This document shows, one piece after another, positions 1 to 9,832 of a DNA stretch of 44,660 nt. Every line of letters begins with the position of its first letter. Positions within the stretch are counted from its first letter, which is position 1. Source of the stretch: Lachnospiraceae bacterium (GTDB taxonomy: Bacteria > Bacillota > Clostridia > Lachnospirales > Lachnospiraceae). The position numbers were made by a program, and so were the translations under genes. A model generated the notes under the pieces. It did no database searches and had not been told where the DNA came from. It was given only the letters and a program-made list of their open reading frames with translations. Location: the NCBI GenBank assembly GCA_017513125.1, contig JAFWDI010000024.1:1-44660 (forward strand), written 5' to 3'.

Positions 1-3000
1 TCAGGCTGTAATCAGGCGCCACTCCGTTCTCCGGCACGCCCGTCACCGTCGCCGTCAGCGCCGGATCCGTCGCGGGATCGTTGTCGTACGGCTTCGTCTT
101 GTCGTTCGCTGCGATCGTGATCGCCACAGGCGTGATATTCAACACCACATCATCACTATCAGTTGCCGTTTCAAGCACATAATTTCCAGCAACACTTTCA
201 GCAAGAGCAACTGTAGCTGTCACCGCCGCTGTATAAGTCCCGACATTCGTGCCAGTTGCAGCGATCGGATTCACAGCCTGACCATTCTGCGTGGCTGTTA
301 CCGCGCAGGTGATACCTTCAGGAAGGGTATCTGTCCCTACCACATATTCTGTATCGCCCACTGTTACAACCACTGCAAAACCGTCGTTGCTCTGCGGACT
401 TCCGGTATAGGATCGTTCGATCGAACTACCAGTTACCTCAACCGAAACGACCGGAGCCCACACCGCAAACATTGCGTGATAAGGGGTCTCCTCATCTGCA
501 GCTACTTGAGAAACCGTCCTTCCAGTTGTGCTGTCCAGATGGAATGTCTGGTCTGATGCATTGTAGAAAAGATAAAGATCCGATGCTGTGAGATTCCTCA
601 CAGGGCCTTGCGTCTCCCAAGCTGCTATCTGTTCTTCGGAATCTGCCTCAACCCTGGCCCATCCTATGAACTCATATCCTGCACGCGTCCGAGCTCCCTG
701 GATGGCCACAGCCTCATTGATAGAAAGGGTTCCTGAACCTTCGGGATCCCTGTGAGTCCAATAATTATCAGAAGCGTAGTTCTGGAACCAGGTGATGTGC
801 GTCGGGGTCTCAATAATAATAGGAGAATATTCCGCACGGAGACGAATCGTATATTTGTGGACGATTACATAATCTTCTTCATTCTCAGTGATACGACCAT
901 ACCGATCCAGATAATGACCCTCTTCATCCGTTTTATACTCGCCGGTATCCTCATCCTGTGCATAACTTGCCAAGACTGTGAACGGACCACCTGCGTAAAT
1001 AACCGGGTCATTAGTATCAACAAAGGCGCCATCCGGATGGTCATCATCTTCCACCCACTGTTGCATCACCCAGTGGTCGAAACGATAACCTTCAGGTGCT
1101 CGTGACGGGCCGGCCACAGCATATGCAGTGGCATCAGCCGTATACAAACGAGAATCGGTTTCACCTCCCGAACCAGTGCCGGGATTTCCATGTCCGTCAA
1201 TATCCGGATCTGTCAAATCATAGAGAATACCGATGCCGTCCGCACCGTCCAGAGCAGGTCGCCACAGGGCATAGAGATCCAATCTCTGAGTGATCCAGGT
1301 ACGGTTCTCCAACGCATCGCTGTTAGTGGGATTTTCACCGATATTACCCCACTTATCCATAGGATCGGTAAAGTCGGTCGTTTGATCGTACTCTGATAAA
1401 CCTGCACTTAATGATTCGTTTACACGATGGAAAGCAGGATCAAACATATTTCCCCTGCATTCCGGATCAAGGTACCAGCCGACAAACGTATAATTCGAAC
1501 GCAGGCCTGTCGGTGCACTTACCTGGCCATCGTAGGATACACGGAAGTTCATGGTTTGAGAATCAGAACCCCAGTTGAGTGTAGAGTCAGTGCCTGCATT
1601 CGGATGCAGGAAAACACGATACTGGATCTGACGCCACTTCGCATATACTGTGATACCGCCTTCCGGCATTCTATTGAAAGTGTAAGGATGCTCGTCGGAA
1701 CATGCACTGTCGATATACCAGCCCTCGAAAACGAACCCTCTGGGAGGAGTGGGCTCATAGCCGTTTTCCCCTCCTGAATTATAGGTGGAAAGATCCGCAT
1801 TATAACTGATACCCGTTACTCGATTCAGTTCACCCCGGTTTTCCTCGTCAAGTATGTTTCCATTACCATCGACATAAACACCATCCATATAAACGATGTT
1901 ATAGTTATTTCGGGTATAGTAGAAGTTGATGGTACCGTCATGGTCTTCATCATAAATATAGAAACCATTTTCTCTCTGGCTGTCCGCACCAAGCCTTTCA
2001 AAACCAGCCAAATCAAGGAAATCTTCTATCGTCACACCGTTATATCTGGCACTAATAGAATTGTATAAAACATACCTGGTGCCTGAAGGTGGTGTAATAG
2101 CATTGTTATCATAATTATAAAGAGTATCAGGTGCAGCAACAGTATTGGTATCAGTTGGCAATGCCGCAACATACCAGTTCATCGTCTTTAGCGGACGATC
2201 ATCGACTACATTCAGCCTGTATGTATCTCCCTGAGCAGGCATGATGTCGATGTAAACGATAACATCATTCGCGCCTGCTGTGCTTTGAGGATCCCACCTT
2301 TCACCGTTATTATATGTGACTCCATTTGTGCCTTCGATCGGGAAGTTTTCCCCAATGGGTTGCTGGTAAAGTGCGGTGATTTCTTTAATTGTTGTCCACT
2401 GATAGTTTCGAGTATAGCGAGTGCCATTGTATGTAGTGTTATTACCGTAAGTCCAGTAATAAGGATTATTCCAAGTTCCTCTGCCATGCCGTGTCAGCTG
2501 CACATACTGCCCGTTCACAAGACCATACTGCGTCACATTATTGGAATTGGAAGTAGTTGATGTATAAACATAATCCTGCACTTGGAACTGCAGCGTTGAC
2601 TCATTTCGATCGAAATGAACATTAACCACTGCATTACCTTCAGTCTTTACCTTAACGCCCTGATCATATTCTCCTAAATGGAAGCCGGTATATGAGAAAT
2701 TAGTGCCATTAATTCTGGCGCCGTTCCCCTGTGGAGTGACTGCATTGATCGTACTTCCCACAATTGCATTCTCAACAACGATGGATCTTACAAAATCATA
2801 TCCGTCCCCAGCAATGTTTTGCTTCCAAATGATTATCGTATAATTTGACCTAGTATTCGGAATCCAACTCGCGTAGATTGTAGTATCTTCAGTAAGGGTG
2901 CCTTCAAAAGAGAATGCTCCAGTAGTTACGCTCGTATTTGCAGCATGAGCATCTGCATGTTCTTTAGTGTCATACCAACCACCGAATGTATAGCCATATC

Positions 3001-4651
3001 TGACCATATCAAGGAGACCTTCATTACTGATCTCATCTCCGGGGAGGTAAAAACGAGGAGCGTTATAAGTGCCGCCTCTTCCATTCTCGTCGAACACCAA
3101 CCAATAGCCCTCAGGCGCATCTACCGAGAAAGTCACATCTCCGGTGATCGTGATCTGATTACCATAGTTATAAAGAGTTCCTTCTGTATAACCATTTATA
3201 CTTTCTTTACCGGCGGTTACCATCCACCCCAGAAAGCTTTCGGTCTCCAGATAAGGAGTATAGTTTCTGCTTATGGAATAAACCCGTTCAGCGGAAGCAT
3301 CTTCACGAAACGTGATCACATCCTGACCGAGTGATGCGTGGAATTCATCAAAATAGTTAATGGTGTACTCTTTCGCCACCATTGCATAGTATCTGTAAAC
3401 AGTTCCGCCTTCCGCAGAATCTCCATCTGTAACTTCTTCCCAATCGTCATTGGTATACTGCCTGAAAATGTCACGGATCTCACCGATCGTCACCGTTGCA
3501 TTGATCTCTGCTGCAGTGATTTCACCTGTATCTTCTTCTCCGTGATGTCCGTAATTTCCGTCCGTCGTCCATCCTCTGAACTCTGCGCCTTCAGGGATAG
3601 ATCCGGTACTCGGATCATGAATAACCTGATTGAAATCATCGCCTTTTTTAACATAAATACGCTCGATCTCGCTGCCGTCCGGATTCAAAAACAGGATCAG
3701 CACACGTGCATCCGTACCCGTCTGCACCACCGCATACACCGAGAACTCCTCGCTCACGAACTCCGCCCGGTTCTCCGTGATCACAGCCTGCTCGACCACC
3801 TCGGCCGGAGCCTGGACCCCGTCTTCCTCGTCCGGCACGTGAACGACGACGGAGCTATCCTCGTTCACGACGTCGGATACCAGCGAAACACGGATCGGCG
3901 CCTGAGGCTCGATCTCATTGCCCTCGGCATCGAAGAACTGGATATCCACAGCGCGGATCTCGTACACATATCCCTCGACCGCGTCACGGATCTGGTTGAG
4001 AACGTTCTCATCGACGACCTTGTGTGCCTCCATCCTCGTCCCCGCCGGGAACGCACCCACAGGGGCTTCCATGGTGACGTTGACGTCATTCGCACGCGCC
4101 CGAAGCGTGACCTCAGGCATCGTCTCCTCGAGCGGCGCCTCGGTCTCCTCCGGGATCGTCTCCTCCGGAGTCTCGGCCTCGGTCGTCTCCTCCGGGGTCT
4201 CAGCCTCGGTGGTCTCCTCGCCGGTCTCCTGCGGACTCTCAGCCTCGGTCGTCTCCTCCGGGGTCTCTTCCGGAGTCTCCACCTCGGTGGTCTCCTCGCC
4301 CTCGGTCTCCGCCGGATTCTCGGCCTCGGTGGCCTCCTCGGCAGCCGTCTCATCCTCCGGCGCAGCCGTCACGTCGACGGTCTCTACTCCGTTCCGGATG
4401 CCCGAGCCCTCGCCCGGCGCCTCGGTCTCGGCGGCTGTCTCTGAGCCCGCCGCATCACCGATCGCCGCACCGGCTTCTGCCGCTGCGGTCTCATCCGTAT
4501 GGACGACTGCGTCATCCGCGACGGTTTCGACATGCGCGTCCGACTCTTCCGTCGTTCTAGCGAACGCCGTGGTCGGCGCCAGAGTGACGATCATCGCGAT
4601 GACCAGAATCATCGCTCCGATCCGTTTCAGGAATGTGTTTCGCTTCTTCAT
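1..4651 (-). CDS. Large secreted InlB-repeat / MBG surface protein (C-terminus off window)
   Basis: One open frame runs from an ATG at 4651 to the left edge (1550 codons, no stop), so the C-terminus and any anchor are not visible. An AAGGAG site lies 6 bases before the start. Residues 1-31 form a signal peptide (basic start, hydrophobic core, TTAFA). Residues about 100-180 are an acidic Thr/Glu/Pro-rich linker. Residues about 185-320 form a beta-type domain with the EAPVGAFPAGT pattern. Several InlB-B/Listeria-Bacteroides repeats follow (GWY...F, then ..YA.W, for example YTFGGWYD, FVFEGWYID, YTFVGWYLD). An MBG-like module closes the visible part (DPALTATVTGV). Such proteins are usually secreted or wall-attached adhesins; the ligand is unknown. 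The repeat region is visibly AT-richer than both ends. Long open frames on the opposite strand here are shadows. Confidence 0.9.
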   Translation of the reverse strand, partial: MKKRNTFLKRIGAMILVIAMIVTLAPTTAFARTTEESDAHVETVADDAVVHTDETAAAEAGAAIGDAAGSETAAETEAPGEGSGIRNGVETVDVTAAPEDETAAEEATEAENPAETEGEETTEVETPEETPEETTEAESPQETGEETTEAETPEETTEAETPEETIPEETEAPLEETMPEVTLRARANDVNVTMEAPVGAFPAGTRMEAHKVVDENVLNQIRDAVEGYVYEIRAVDIQFFDAEGNEIEPQAPIRVSLVSDVVNEDSSVVVHVPDEEDGVQAPAEVVEQAVITENRAEFVSEEFSVYAVVQTGTDARVLILFLNPDGSEIERIYVKKGDDFNQVIHDPSTGSIPEGAEFRGWTTDGNYGHHGEEDTGEITAAEINATVTIGEIRDIFRQYTNDDWEEVTDGDSAEGGTVYRYYAMVAKEYTINYFDEFHASLGQDVITFREDASAERVYSISRNYTPYLETESFLGWMVTAGKESINGYTEGTLYNYGNQITITGDVTFSVDAPEGYWLVFDENGRGGTYNAPRFYLPGDEISNEGLLDMVRYGYTFGGWYDTKEHADAHAANTSVTTGAFSFEGTLTEDTTIYASWIPNTRSNYTIIIWKQNIAGDGYDFVRSIVVENAIVGSTINAVTPQGNGARINGTNFSYTGFHLGEYDQGVKVKTEGNAVVNVHFDRNESTLQFQVQDYVYTSTTSNSNNVTQYGLVNGQYVQLTRHGRGTWNNPYYWTYGNNTTYNGTRYTRNYQWTTIKEITALYQQPIGENFPIEGTNGVTYNNGERWDPQSTAGANDVIVYIDIMPAQGDTYRLNVVDDRPLKTMNWYVAALPTDTNTVAAPDTLYNYDNNAITPPSGTRYVLYNSISARYNGVTIEDFLDLAGFERLGADSQRENGFYIYDEDHDGTINFYYTRNNYNIVYMDGVYVDGNGNILDEENRGELNRVTGISYNADLSTYNSGGENGYEPTPPRGFVFEGWYIDSACSDEHPYTFNRMPEGGITVYAKWRQIQYRVFLHPNAGTDSTLNWGSDSQTMNFRVSYDGQVSAPTGLRSNYTFVGWYLDPECRGNMFDPAFHRVNESLSAGLSEYDQTTDFTDPMDKWGNIGENPTNSDALENRTWITQRLDLYALWRPALDGADGIGILYDLTDPDIDGHGNPGTGSGGETDSRLYTADATAYAVAGPSRAPEGYRFDHWVMQQWVEDDDHPDGAFVDTNDPVIYAGGPFTVLASYAQDEDTGEYKTDEEGHYLDRYGRITENEEDYVIVHKYTIRLRAEYSPIIIETPTHITWFQNYASDNYWTHRDPEGSGTLSINEAVAIQGARTRAGYEFIGWARVEADSEEQIAAWETQGPVRNLTASDLYLFYNASDQTFHLDSTTGRTVSQVAADEETPYHAMFAVWAPVVSVEVTGSSIERSYTGSPQSNDGFAVVVTVGDTEYVVGTDTLPEGITCAVTATQNGQAVNPIAATGTNVGTYTAAVTATVALAESVAGNYVLETATDSDDVVLNITPVAITIAANDKTKPYDNDPATDPALTATVTGVPENGVAPDYSL
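4124..4351 (-). repeat. Imperfect tandem Glu/Thr/Pro repeats within the surface-protein gene
   Basis: This part of the surface protein encodes repeated EETTEAETPEE-type units (residues about 101-176). At DNA level it is an imperfect short tandem repeat of GAG/ACC/GCC/CCG codons. It is probably a flexible stalk between the signal peptide and the folded domains. Such arrays can change length by slippage. The units vary, and there are no spacers, so it is not a CRISPR array. Confidence 0.75.
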
Positions 4652-4736
4652 AAAGTACTCCTTCGCTGCTTAATGCCCCCGGCCGTCCCTGTGACCGCCG
4701 ATACTGCAAAAGGGCATAATACACCAAACTGTTTTT

Positions 4737-4742
4737 ATCATA
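4737..4742 (-). promoter_or_regulatory. Possible -10 box of the surface-protein gene
   Basis: TATGAT on the minus strand lies in the AT-rich gap between the glycolytic terminator and the surface-protein start, about 85 bases before the ATG. No convincing -35 box is present at the right distance. Promoter placement in this gap is expected because a terminator lies just upstream, but the exact box is a guess. Confidence 0.25.
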
Positions 4743-4833
4743 TCATGAATAAAGAATTTATAAAAAGAGTATTAATGAAAATAGCCCTGAAAATCAGAGC
4801 AATTCTTTATCGATTCCATAAGTGCCGGCTAAT

Positions 4834-4870
4834 AAAAAAGCGCCGCGGAAACCGGATCCCGCGGCGCTTT
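4834..4870 (-). terminator. Rho-independent terminator after gpmI
   Basis: On the minus strand a 12-bp stem (AAAGCGCCGCGG paired with its complement, 4837-4848 with 4859-4870) with a 10-base loop is followed by a run of T. It lies 72 bases after the gpmI stop and ends the gap-pgk-tpiA-gpmI operon. The rest of the 4652-4941 gap holds only the AT-rich leader of the surface-protein gene. Confidence 0.85.
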
Positions 4871-4941
4871 AATGCATAACATATGTTATTGTCTGCTATC
4901 ACCCTCAGGGGCTGCTTATCCGCCTCTCCGGGGGCACGTCC

Positions 4942-6567
4942 TCACCCGCGGACGATCAGGCTCTCCCCCGTCATTTCCGCAGGCTTTTCCATGCCCATCA
5001 TCTCGATCAGTGTCGGCACGATGTCGCACAGCTTCCCGCCTTCGCGCAGCTTCCAGGACGGATCCGCGTTCACGAGTACGAAAGGCACCGGGTTCGTCGT
5101 GTGCTGCGTGAAGGGCTCTCCGGTCTCGTAGTCGACCATCTGATCCGAGTTCCCGTGGTCCGCACAGATGAACATCTGCCCGCCGGCCTTCATGACCGCA
5201 TCATACACGCGTCCCACGCAGGCGTCGACCGCCTCGACGGCCGCCACGGCCGCGGACTCCACGCCGGTGTGTCCGACCATGTCGGAGTTCGCGTAATTGC
5301 AGATGATCACGTCGTATTTCCCGCTTTCGATCGCTTCGACCAGTTTATCGGTCACGCCGTAAGCGCTCATCTCGGGCTGCAGATCGTAGGTCGCAACCTT
5401 CGGCGAAGGCACCAGGATGCGGTCCTCGCCCTCGTTCGGGGCCTCGATGCCGCCGTTGAAGAAGAAGGTCACGTGTGCGTACTTCTCGGTCTCCGCGATC
5501 CGCAGCTGCTTCAGGCCGTTCGCAGCGAGCCACTCGCCGAACGTGTTCGTGATCTCCTGCTTCTTAAACGCGACGCGCTTATTCTGAATGGTCACGTCAT
5601 AGTCCGTGAAGCACACATAGCATACCGGGAAGCGCTCGCCGCGCTCGAAGCCGGTGAACTCGTCGTCGCAGAACGCCCGCGTGATCTGCCGCGCACGGTC
5701 GGGCCGGAAGTTAAAGAAGATGATCGAGTCGTTCGGACCGATAGTCTCCACAGCTCCGCCGAGGCCGTTCGAACCGAGGATGCCGCAGGCATTGCCCGTA
5801 TCGGCCGCGTCTTCGTCGGCCTCCTGGGCCTTCTGCGCGGCAGCCTTCGCCGGGCAGATCACGACAGGCTCGACGAACTCGTCGGTCACGCCGGCCGCGT
5901 ACGAATCGCGGATGGCCTGCACCGGGTCCGCGGCGTACTTTCCCTCGCCCTTCACGAGGGCGTTCCAGGCCTTCTCGATGCGCTCCCAGCGGTTATCGCG
6001 GTCCATCGCGTAATACCGCCCCTGCACCGTCGCCACGCGGCCTACGCCGATCTCCCGCATCTTCTGCACGAGCTCCTCGACGTAGCCCGCGCCCGAGGTC
6101 GGAGGCACGTCGCGCCCGTCCAGAAACGCGTGCACGTAGACGCGCTCGAGACCCTGCTCTTTCGCGAGCTTCAACAGCGCGTAAAGGTGCGTGTTATGGC
6201 TGTGCACGCCGCCGTCCGAGACCAGGCCGTACAGGTGAAGCGCGGAGCCGTACTCCTTACAGTTCTCGATCGCGGCGAGGAGTTCCTCGTTCCGGAAGAA
6301 ATCTCCGTCCTGGATCTCCTTCGTGATCCGGGTCAGCTCCTGATACACCACGCGGCCCGCGCCGATGTTCAGATGCCCGACCTCGGAGTTCCCCATCTGG
6401 CCGTCCGGCAAGCCCACCGCGAGTCCGCTCGCGTAGCCCTTCACGTACGGGTACTCCGCCTTCAGGCGGTCCATGACGGGGGTGTCCGCCATGGCAATGG
6501 CATTATGCTCCGGGTTCTCATTTACCCCGTAGCCGTCTAAAATCATCAACAAAGTAGGTCTTTTCAT
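4942..6567 (-). CDS. gpmI: 2,3-bisphosphoglycerate-independent phosphoglycerate mutase
   Basis: Cytosolic glycolytic enzyme that interconverts 3- and 2-phosphoglycerate through a phosphoserine intermediate and two Mn ions. The N-terminal metal motif (ILDGYG, residues 9-14) and the catalytic serine in MGNSEVGH (Ser61) are present, as are [17 protein letters not shown] and [11 protein letters not shown]. The C-terminal metal motif is CADHGNSD. At 541 residues it is longer than the usual roughly 510. The extra length maps to an Ala/Glu/Asp-rich insertion at about 241-272, just before the FFNFRPDR strand. It is the last gene of the operon, 74 bases after tpiA. The ATG at 6567 lacks a clear Shine-Dalgarno and is preceded by a small hairpin. 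Confidence 0.97.
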   Translation of the reverse strand: MKRPTLLMILDGYGVNENPEHNAIAMADTPVMDRLKAEYPYVKGYASGLAVGLPDGQMGNSEVGHLNIGAGRVVYQELTRITKEIQDGDFFRNEELLAAIENCKEYGSALHLYGLVSDGGVHSHNTHLYALLKLAKEQGLERVYVHAFLDGRDVPPTSGAGYVEELVQKMREIGVGRVATVQGRYYAMDRDNRWERIEKAWNALVKGEGKYAADPVQAIRDSYAAGVTDEFVEPVVICPAKAAAQKAQEADEDAADTGNACGILGSNGLGGAVETIGPNDSIIFFNFRPDRARQITRAFCDDEFTGFERGERFPVCYVCFTDYDVTIQNKRVAFKKQEITNTFGEWLAANGLKQLRIAETEKYAHVTFFFNGGIEAPNEGEDRILVPSPKVATYDLQPEMSAYGVTDKLVEAIESGKYDVIICNYANSDMVGHTGVESAAVAAVEAVDACVGRVYDAVMKAGGQMFICADHGNSDQMVDYETGEPFTQHTTNPVPFVLVNADPSWKLREGGKLCDIVPTLIEMMGMEKPAEMTGESLIVRG

Positions 6568-6569
6568 AA

Positions 6570-6585
6570 AATAACACCCGTTATT
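6570..6585 (-). other. Small hairpin directly before the gpmI start codon
   Basis: AATAAC and GTTATT form a perfect 6-bp inverted repeat with a 4-base loop, ending three bases before the gpmI ATG. On the mRNA the loop reads GGGU, the only purine-rich stretch near the start. It could affect ribosome access, but the stem is weak and AT-rich. Confidence 0.4.
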
Positions 6586-6641
6586 CTGCGTTTCTCTCCC
6601 ACTTCAGCCCCGAAAACGGCCTGAAGCGGTCTTCTCCGCCG

Positions 6642-7391
6642 TTATCTGTCGTAATGCACGATCTTTCCGAAGTCTTCTTTCAGCGAAGCGCCGCCCACGA
6701 GCCCGCCGTCGATATCGGGCTGCGCGAACAGCTCCGGCGCGCTCGCACCCGAGACGCTGCCGCCGTACTGGATGCGGATGGCCTCGGCGGTGTCAGCCCC
6801 GTAGAGCTCGCCGATGCAGGCACGCACGGCCGCGCAGACCTCTTCGGCCTGCTCCGTGGTCGCGACGACGCCGGTCCCGATGGCCCAGATGGGCTCATAC
6901 GCGATGACCGCGGTCTTCGCCTGCTCTGCGGTCACGCCCTGGAACGCGATCTTGATCTGCTGGCGCACGAAGTCGATGGTCACGCCCTGCTCGCGCTGGG
7001 TGAGAGTCTCGCCGCAGCAGATGATCGGGGTCAGGCCGTACTCGAACGCCTTCAGCACTTTCTTATTCACGGTCGCGTCGGTCTCCGCGAAATACTCGCG
7101 GCGCTCCGAGTGGCCGATGATGACGTACTTCACGCCCGCGTCGACGAGCATCGGCGCACTGATCTCGCCGGTGAACGCGCCCTTGTCTTCGAAATACATG
7201 TTCTCGGCGCCGATGGCAATGTCCGTACCCGCGACCGCCTGCACCGCCGGTACGATGTCGATGGCCGGCACGCAGAACACCACGTCCGCGTCCGCGCCCG
7301 CCACGAGCGGCTTCAAGGTCTCAATCAGTGCAAGGGCCTCCGAGGGGGTCTTATTCATTTTCCAGTTTCCGGCAATAATCTTTTTTCTCAT
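6642..7391 (-). CDS. tpiA: Triosephosphate isomerase
   Basis: Interconverts dihydroxyacetone phosphate and glyceraldehyde 3-phosphate in the cytosol. It has 249 residues, the normal length. Visible family motifs are AGNWKMNK (residues 7-14, with the active-site Asn9 and Lys11), GHSERR with catalytic His94, [11 protein letters not shown] with catalytic Glu166 and the flexible loop, YGGSV, and the phosphate-binding GLVGGASL near the end. An AGGA ribosome site lies 8 bases before the ATG. It sits third in the minus-strand glycolytic operon, 115 bases after pgk, a gap that holds a strong GC hairpin. No missing residues are seen. Confidence 0.98.
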   Translation of the reverse strand: MRKKIIAGNWKMNKTPSEALALIETLKPLVAGADADVVFCVPAIDIVPAVQAVAGTDIAIGAENMYFEDKGAFTGEISAPMLVDAGVKYVIIGHSERREYFAETDATVNKKVLKAFEYGLTPIICCGETLTQREQGVTIDFVRQQIKIAFQGVTAEQAKTAVIAYEPIWAIGTGVVATTEQAEEVCAAVRACIGELYGADTAEAIRIQYGGSVSGASAPELFAQPDIDGGLVGGASLKEDFGKIVHYDR

Positions 7392-7456
7392 GTAGTAAAA
7401 TCCTTCCCGATCGCTCCGAAGAACGCCTGATGCATTCTCCTTCGCCTCTTTTAAAC

Positions 7457-7482
7457 CGCGCCCGGACCGGAGCCCGGGCGCG
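7457..7482 (-). other. GC-rich hairpin between pgk and tpiA
   Basis: CGCGCCCGG and CCGGGCGCG form a 9-bp stem with an 8-base loop in the 115-base gap between pgk and tpiA. On the minus strand it is followed by GTTTAAAA rather than a solid T run, so full termination is unlikely. A role in mRNA processing, stability or partial attenuation inside the glycolytic operon is possible. Confidence 0.5.
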
Positions 7483-7506
7483 ATCCGCAGTCTTCATTCT
7501 GTTTTC

Positions 7507-8718
7507 TTAGTTATCCTGAATCGCCGCGATGCCGGGCATCTCCTTACCCTCGAGGTATTCGAGCGACGCGCCGCCGCCCGTGGAGATGTGCGTCATCTTA
7601 TCCGCGAGCCCCATCTGGTTCACAGCCGCCGCGGAGTCTCCGCCGCCGATCACGGTCACGGCGTCGGTCTCGGCCATGGCCTTCGCCACCGCCAGCGTGC
7701 CGGCCGCGAGCGTCGGGTTCTCGAACACGCCCATCGGTCCGTTCCAAACCACGGTCTTCGCAGCCTTCACGGTCTCGGCGTAAAGCTCGGCGGTCTTCGG
7801 TCCGATATCCAGACCCATCTGATCCGCGGGGATCGCGTCCGCCGCGCACACGGTCGTCTCGACCGCCGCGTCGATCGGATCCGGGAACGCCTTCGCGCAG
7901 ACGACGTCGACCGGCAGGAGCATGGTCTTTCCGAGGCTCTTCGCTTTCTCGATCATCTCGGCGCAGTACTCGATCTTCTCAGCGTCCACCATCGAAGCGC
8001 CGGTCTCGTATCCCTGCGCCTTCAGGAACGTGAAGGCCATGCCGCCGCCGATGATCAGGGTGTCGCACTTCTCGAGCAGGGAATTGATCACGTTCAGCTT
8101 ATCCGCGATCTTCGCGCCGCCCAGGACCGCGACGAAGGGACGCTCGGGCGCCTCGACGGCATTGCCCAGGAAAGCGATCTCCTTCTGCATCAGGTAGCCG
8201 ACAGCCGTCGTCTCCACGTACTTCGTCACGCCTGCCGTCGAGCAGTGCGCGCGGTGCGCGGTACCGAACGCGTCGTTCACGAAGATGTCCGCGAGCGAGC
8301 CGAGTTCCTCGGAGAACGCGTCCTCGTTCTTCGTCTCCTCTTTCCGGTAGCGGGTGTTCTGCAGCAGGATCGCGTCGCCGTCCTTCATCGCGGCGACCGC
8401 GGCCTTCGCGTTCGGACCCACGACCTCGTCGTCAGCCGCGAACTTCACTTCCTGGCCGAGCAGCTCGGACAGGCGCACGGCCACGGGAGCCAGGCTCAGC
8501 TCGGGCTTCGGCTCGCCCTTCGGCTTTCCGAGGTGCGAGCAAAGGATCACGCGGCCTCCGTCGGAGATCAGCTTCTTAATGGTCGGAAGCGCCGCGGTAA
8601 TGCGGTTATCGTCCGTAATAACGCCGTCCTTCAGGGGAACGTTAAAATCGCAGCGGCACAGAACGTTCTTTCCGCGCACGTCGATATCGTCAACAGTCTT
8701 CTTATTCAGCAATGCCAT
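7507..8718 (-). CDS. pgk: Phosphoglycerate kinase
   Basis: Transfers the acyl phosphate of 1,3-bisphosphoglycerate to ADP, the first ATP-yielding step of lower glycolysis. The 403 residues are of normal length. The N-terminal half carries RCDFNVPL and SHLGKPKG, which contact 3-phosphoglycerate. [10 protein letters not shown] and the hinge region [12 protein letters not shown] follow. The C-terminal nucleotide half carries the WNGPMGVFE motif and the GGGDSAAA loop close to the end. The ribosome site AAAGGAG is well placed before the ATG. The gene starts one base after the gap stop codon, so the two are almost certainly cotranscribed and translationally coupled. Confidence 0.98.
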   Translation of the reverse strand: MALLNKKTVDDIDVRGKNVLCRCDFNVPLKDGVITDDNRITAALPTIKKLISDGGRVILCSHLGKPKGEPKPELSLAPVAVRLSELLGQEVKFAADDEVVGPNAKAAVAAMKDGDAILLQNTRYRKEETKNEDAFSEELGSLADIFVNDAFGTAHRAHCSTAGVTKYVETTAVGYLMQKEIAFLGNAVEAPERPFVAVLGGAKIADKLNVINSLLEKCDTLIIGGGMAFTFLKAQGYETGASMVDAEKIEYCAEMIEKAKSLGKTMLLPVDVVCAKAFPDPIDAAVETTVCAADAIPADQMGLDIGPKTAELYAETVKAAKTVVWNGPMGVFENPTLAAGTLAVAKAMAETDAVTVIGGGDSAAAVNQMGLADKMTHISTGGGASLEYLEGKEMPGIAAIQDN

Positions 8719-8719
8719 G

Positions 8720-9739
8720 TTATTCTCCTTTCATCGTTTCCAGATACTTCAACGTGCGGATCATCTGCTGCACGTAGGAGTGTTCATTATCATACCAGGC
8801 CGCGACCTGGACCTGCGTGTTCCCGTCCTCCATCGGCACGACCAGCGTCTGCGTCGAGTCGAACAGCGAACCGTAATCCATGCCGATGATGTCTTTCGAG
8901 ACGATCTCCTCGTCGTTATAACCGAAGGATACGGTCACGGCGGACTTCATCGCGGCATTGATCTCATCCACGCTCACACGCCCCTTAACGGAAGCCATGA
9001 GCAATGTCACCGACCCGACCGGCAGCGGGATCCGCTGCGCCGCGCCGATGAGTTTTCCCTCCAGCTCGGGGAGGACCAGGCCGATGGCCTTCGCGGCGCC
9101 GGTGGCGGTCGGAACGATGTTCTCCGCGGCCGCGCGCGACCGGCGGAAATCGTTCTTCCGGAACGGCCCGTCGATGACCGACTGGTCGCTCGTGTAGGCG
9201 TGCACCGTGCAGATGATGCCGCCCTGGATCGGAGCGAGCTCGTTCAGCGCCTTCGCCATCGGCGCCAGACAGTTCGTCGTGCACGAAGCCGTCGAGATGA
9301 TGCGGTCCTCGGGCTTCAGCGTCTTATGGTTGATGTTATAGACGACGGTGGGAACGTCCTTTCCCGCGGGTGCGGAAATAACGACCTTCTTCGCGCCGGC
9401 GTCCAGATGCTTCTGAGCCTTCGCGCGGCTCGTGTAGGCTCCGGTACATTCGAGGACCACGTCCACGCCGAGCTCCTTCCAGGGGAGCTTCGATGCGTCG
9501 GGTTCGTTAAAGACCGGAATCGCACGGTCGCCGATGATCAGTGCGTGATCCGTACTGGTGACTTCACGCCAGTGGCGGAACTTTCCCTGGCGCGCGTGGT
9601 ATTTGAGCAGGTAGGCGATCATCTCTGCGTTGGACAGATCATTGATCGCGACGATCTCGAAGTCATCCTTATCGAACATCTCGCGGAACGCGAGCCTGCC
9701 GATGATGCCGAAACCATTGACCGCAACTTTCAGTGCCAT
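8720..9739 (-). CDS. gap: Glyceraldehyde-3-phosphate dehydrogenase (phosphorylating, NAD-type)
   Basis: Oxidises glyceraldehyde 3-phosphate to 1,3-bisphosphoglycerate. The chosen start (9739, 339 residues) has AGGAGGT 6-7 bases upstream; the longer open frame adds 16 residues without support. Catalytic Cys153 lies in [12 protein letters not shown] and His180 in CTVHAY. The acidic turn in AINDL (Asp34) points to NAD, and the C-terminus has WYDNEHSYV. Oddly, the usual NGFGRIGR nucleotide motif reads NGFGIIGR, with Ile12 in place of the normally conserved Arg, and the usual KYDS.HG stretch reads KYHARQG. It is first in the operon, 1 base before pgk. No cggR or eno is next to it. Confidence 0.95.
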   Translation of the reverse strand: MALKVAVNGFGIIGRLAFREMFDKDDFEIVAINDLSNAEMIAYLLKYHARQGKFRHWREVTSTDHALIIGDRAIPVFNEPDASKLPWKELGVDVVLECTGAYTSRAKAQKHLDAGAKKVVISAPAGKDVPTVVYNINHKTLKPEDRIISTASCTTNCLAPMAKALNELAPIQGGIICTVHAYTSDQSVIDGPFRKNDFRRSRAAAENIVPTATGAAKAIGLVLPELEGKLIGAAQRIPLPVGSVTLLMASVKGRVSVDEINAAMKSAVTVSFGYNDEEIVSKDIIGMDYGSLFDSTQTLVVPMEDGNTQVQVAAWYDNEHSYVQQMIRTLKYLETMKGE

Positions 9740-9789
9740 GCCGGACCTCCTGTCACATTTGGGAAAAATCACGAAAAAACCGAGCATGA

Positions 9790-9795
9790 ATTATA
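9790..9795 (-). promoter_or_regulatory. Candidate -10 box of the gap operon
   Basis: A perfect TATAAT on the minus strand lies about 50 bases before the gap start in an AT-rich stretch. The -35 region at 17-18 bases (GTGTAA-like) is poor, so the assignment rests on the -10 box and the position. Confidence 0.45.
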
Positions 9796-9832
9796 ATAAT
9801 TCAATATAAATTTACACTTTTCGGAGGGTGGA

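Noticed and set aside
4124..4351. Possible CRISPR-like array
   Set aside because: Units are contiguous, in frame and encode Glu/Thr/Pro; there are no constant repeats with unique spacers.
3338..4673. Long plus-strand open frames (368 and 251 codons) opposite the surface-protein N-terminus
   Set aside because: They are the complement of the repetitive Glu/Thr/Ala codons; products are Arg/Leu- or Ser/Val-monotonous, with no ribosome site or domain.
5101..6540. 479-codon plus-strand frame opposite gpmI
   Set aside because: High-GC shadow frame; gpmI has all catalytic motifs, and the antisense product is Arg/His/Val-rich without any family feature.
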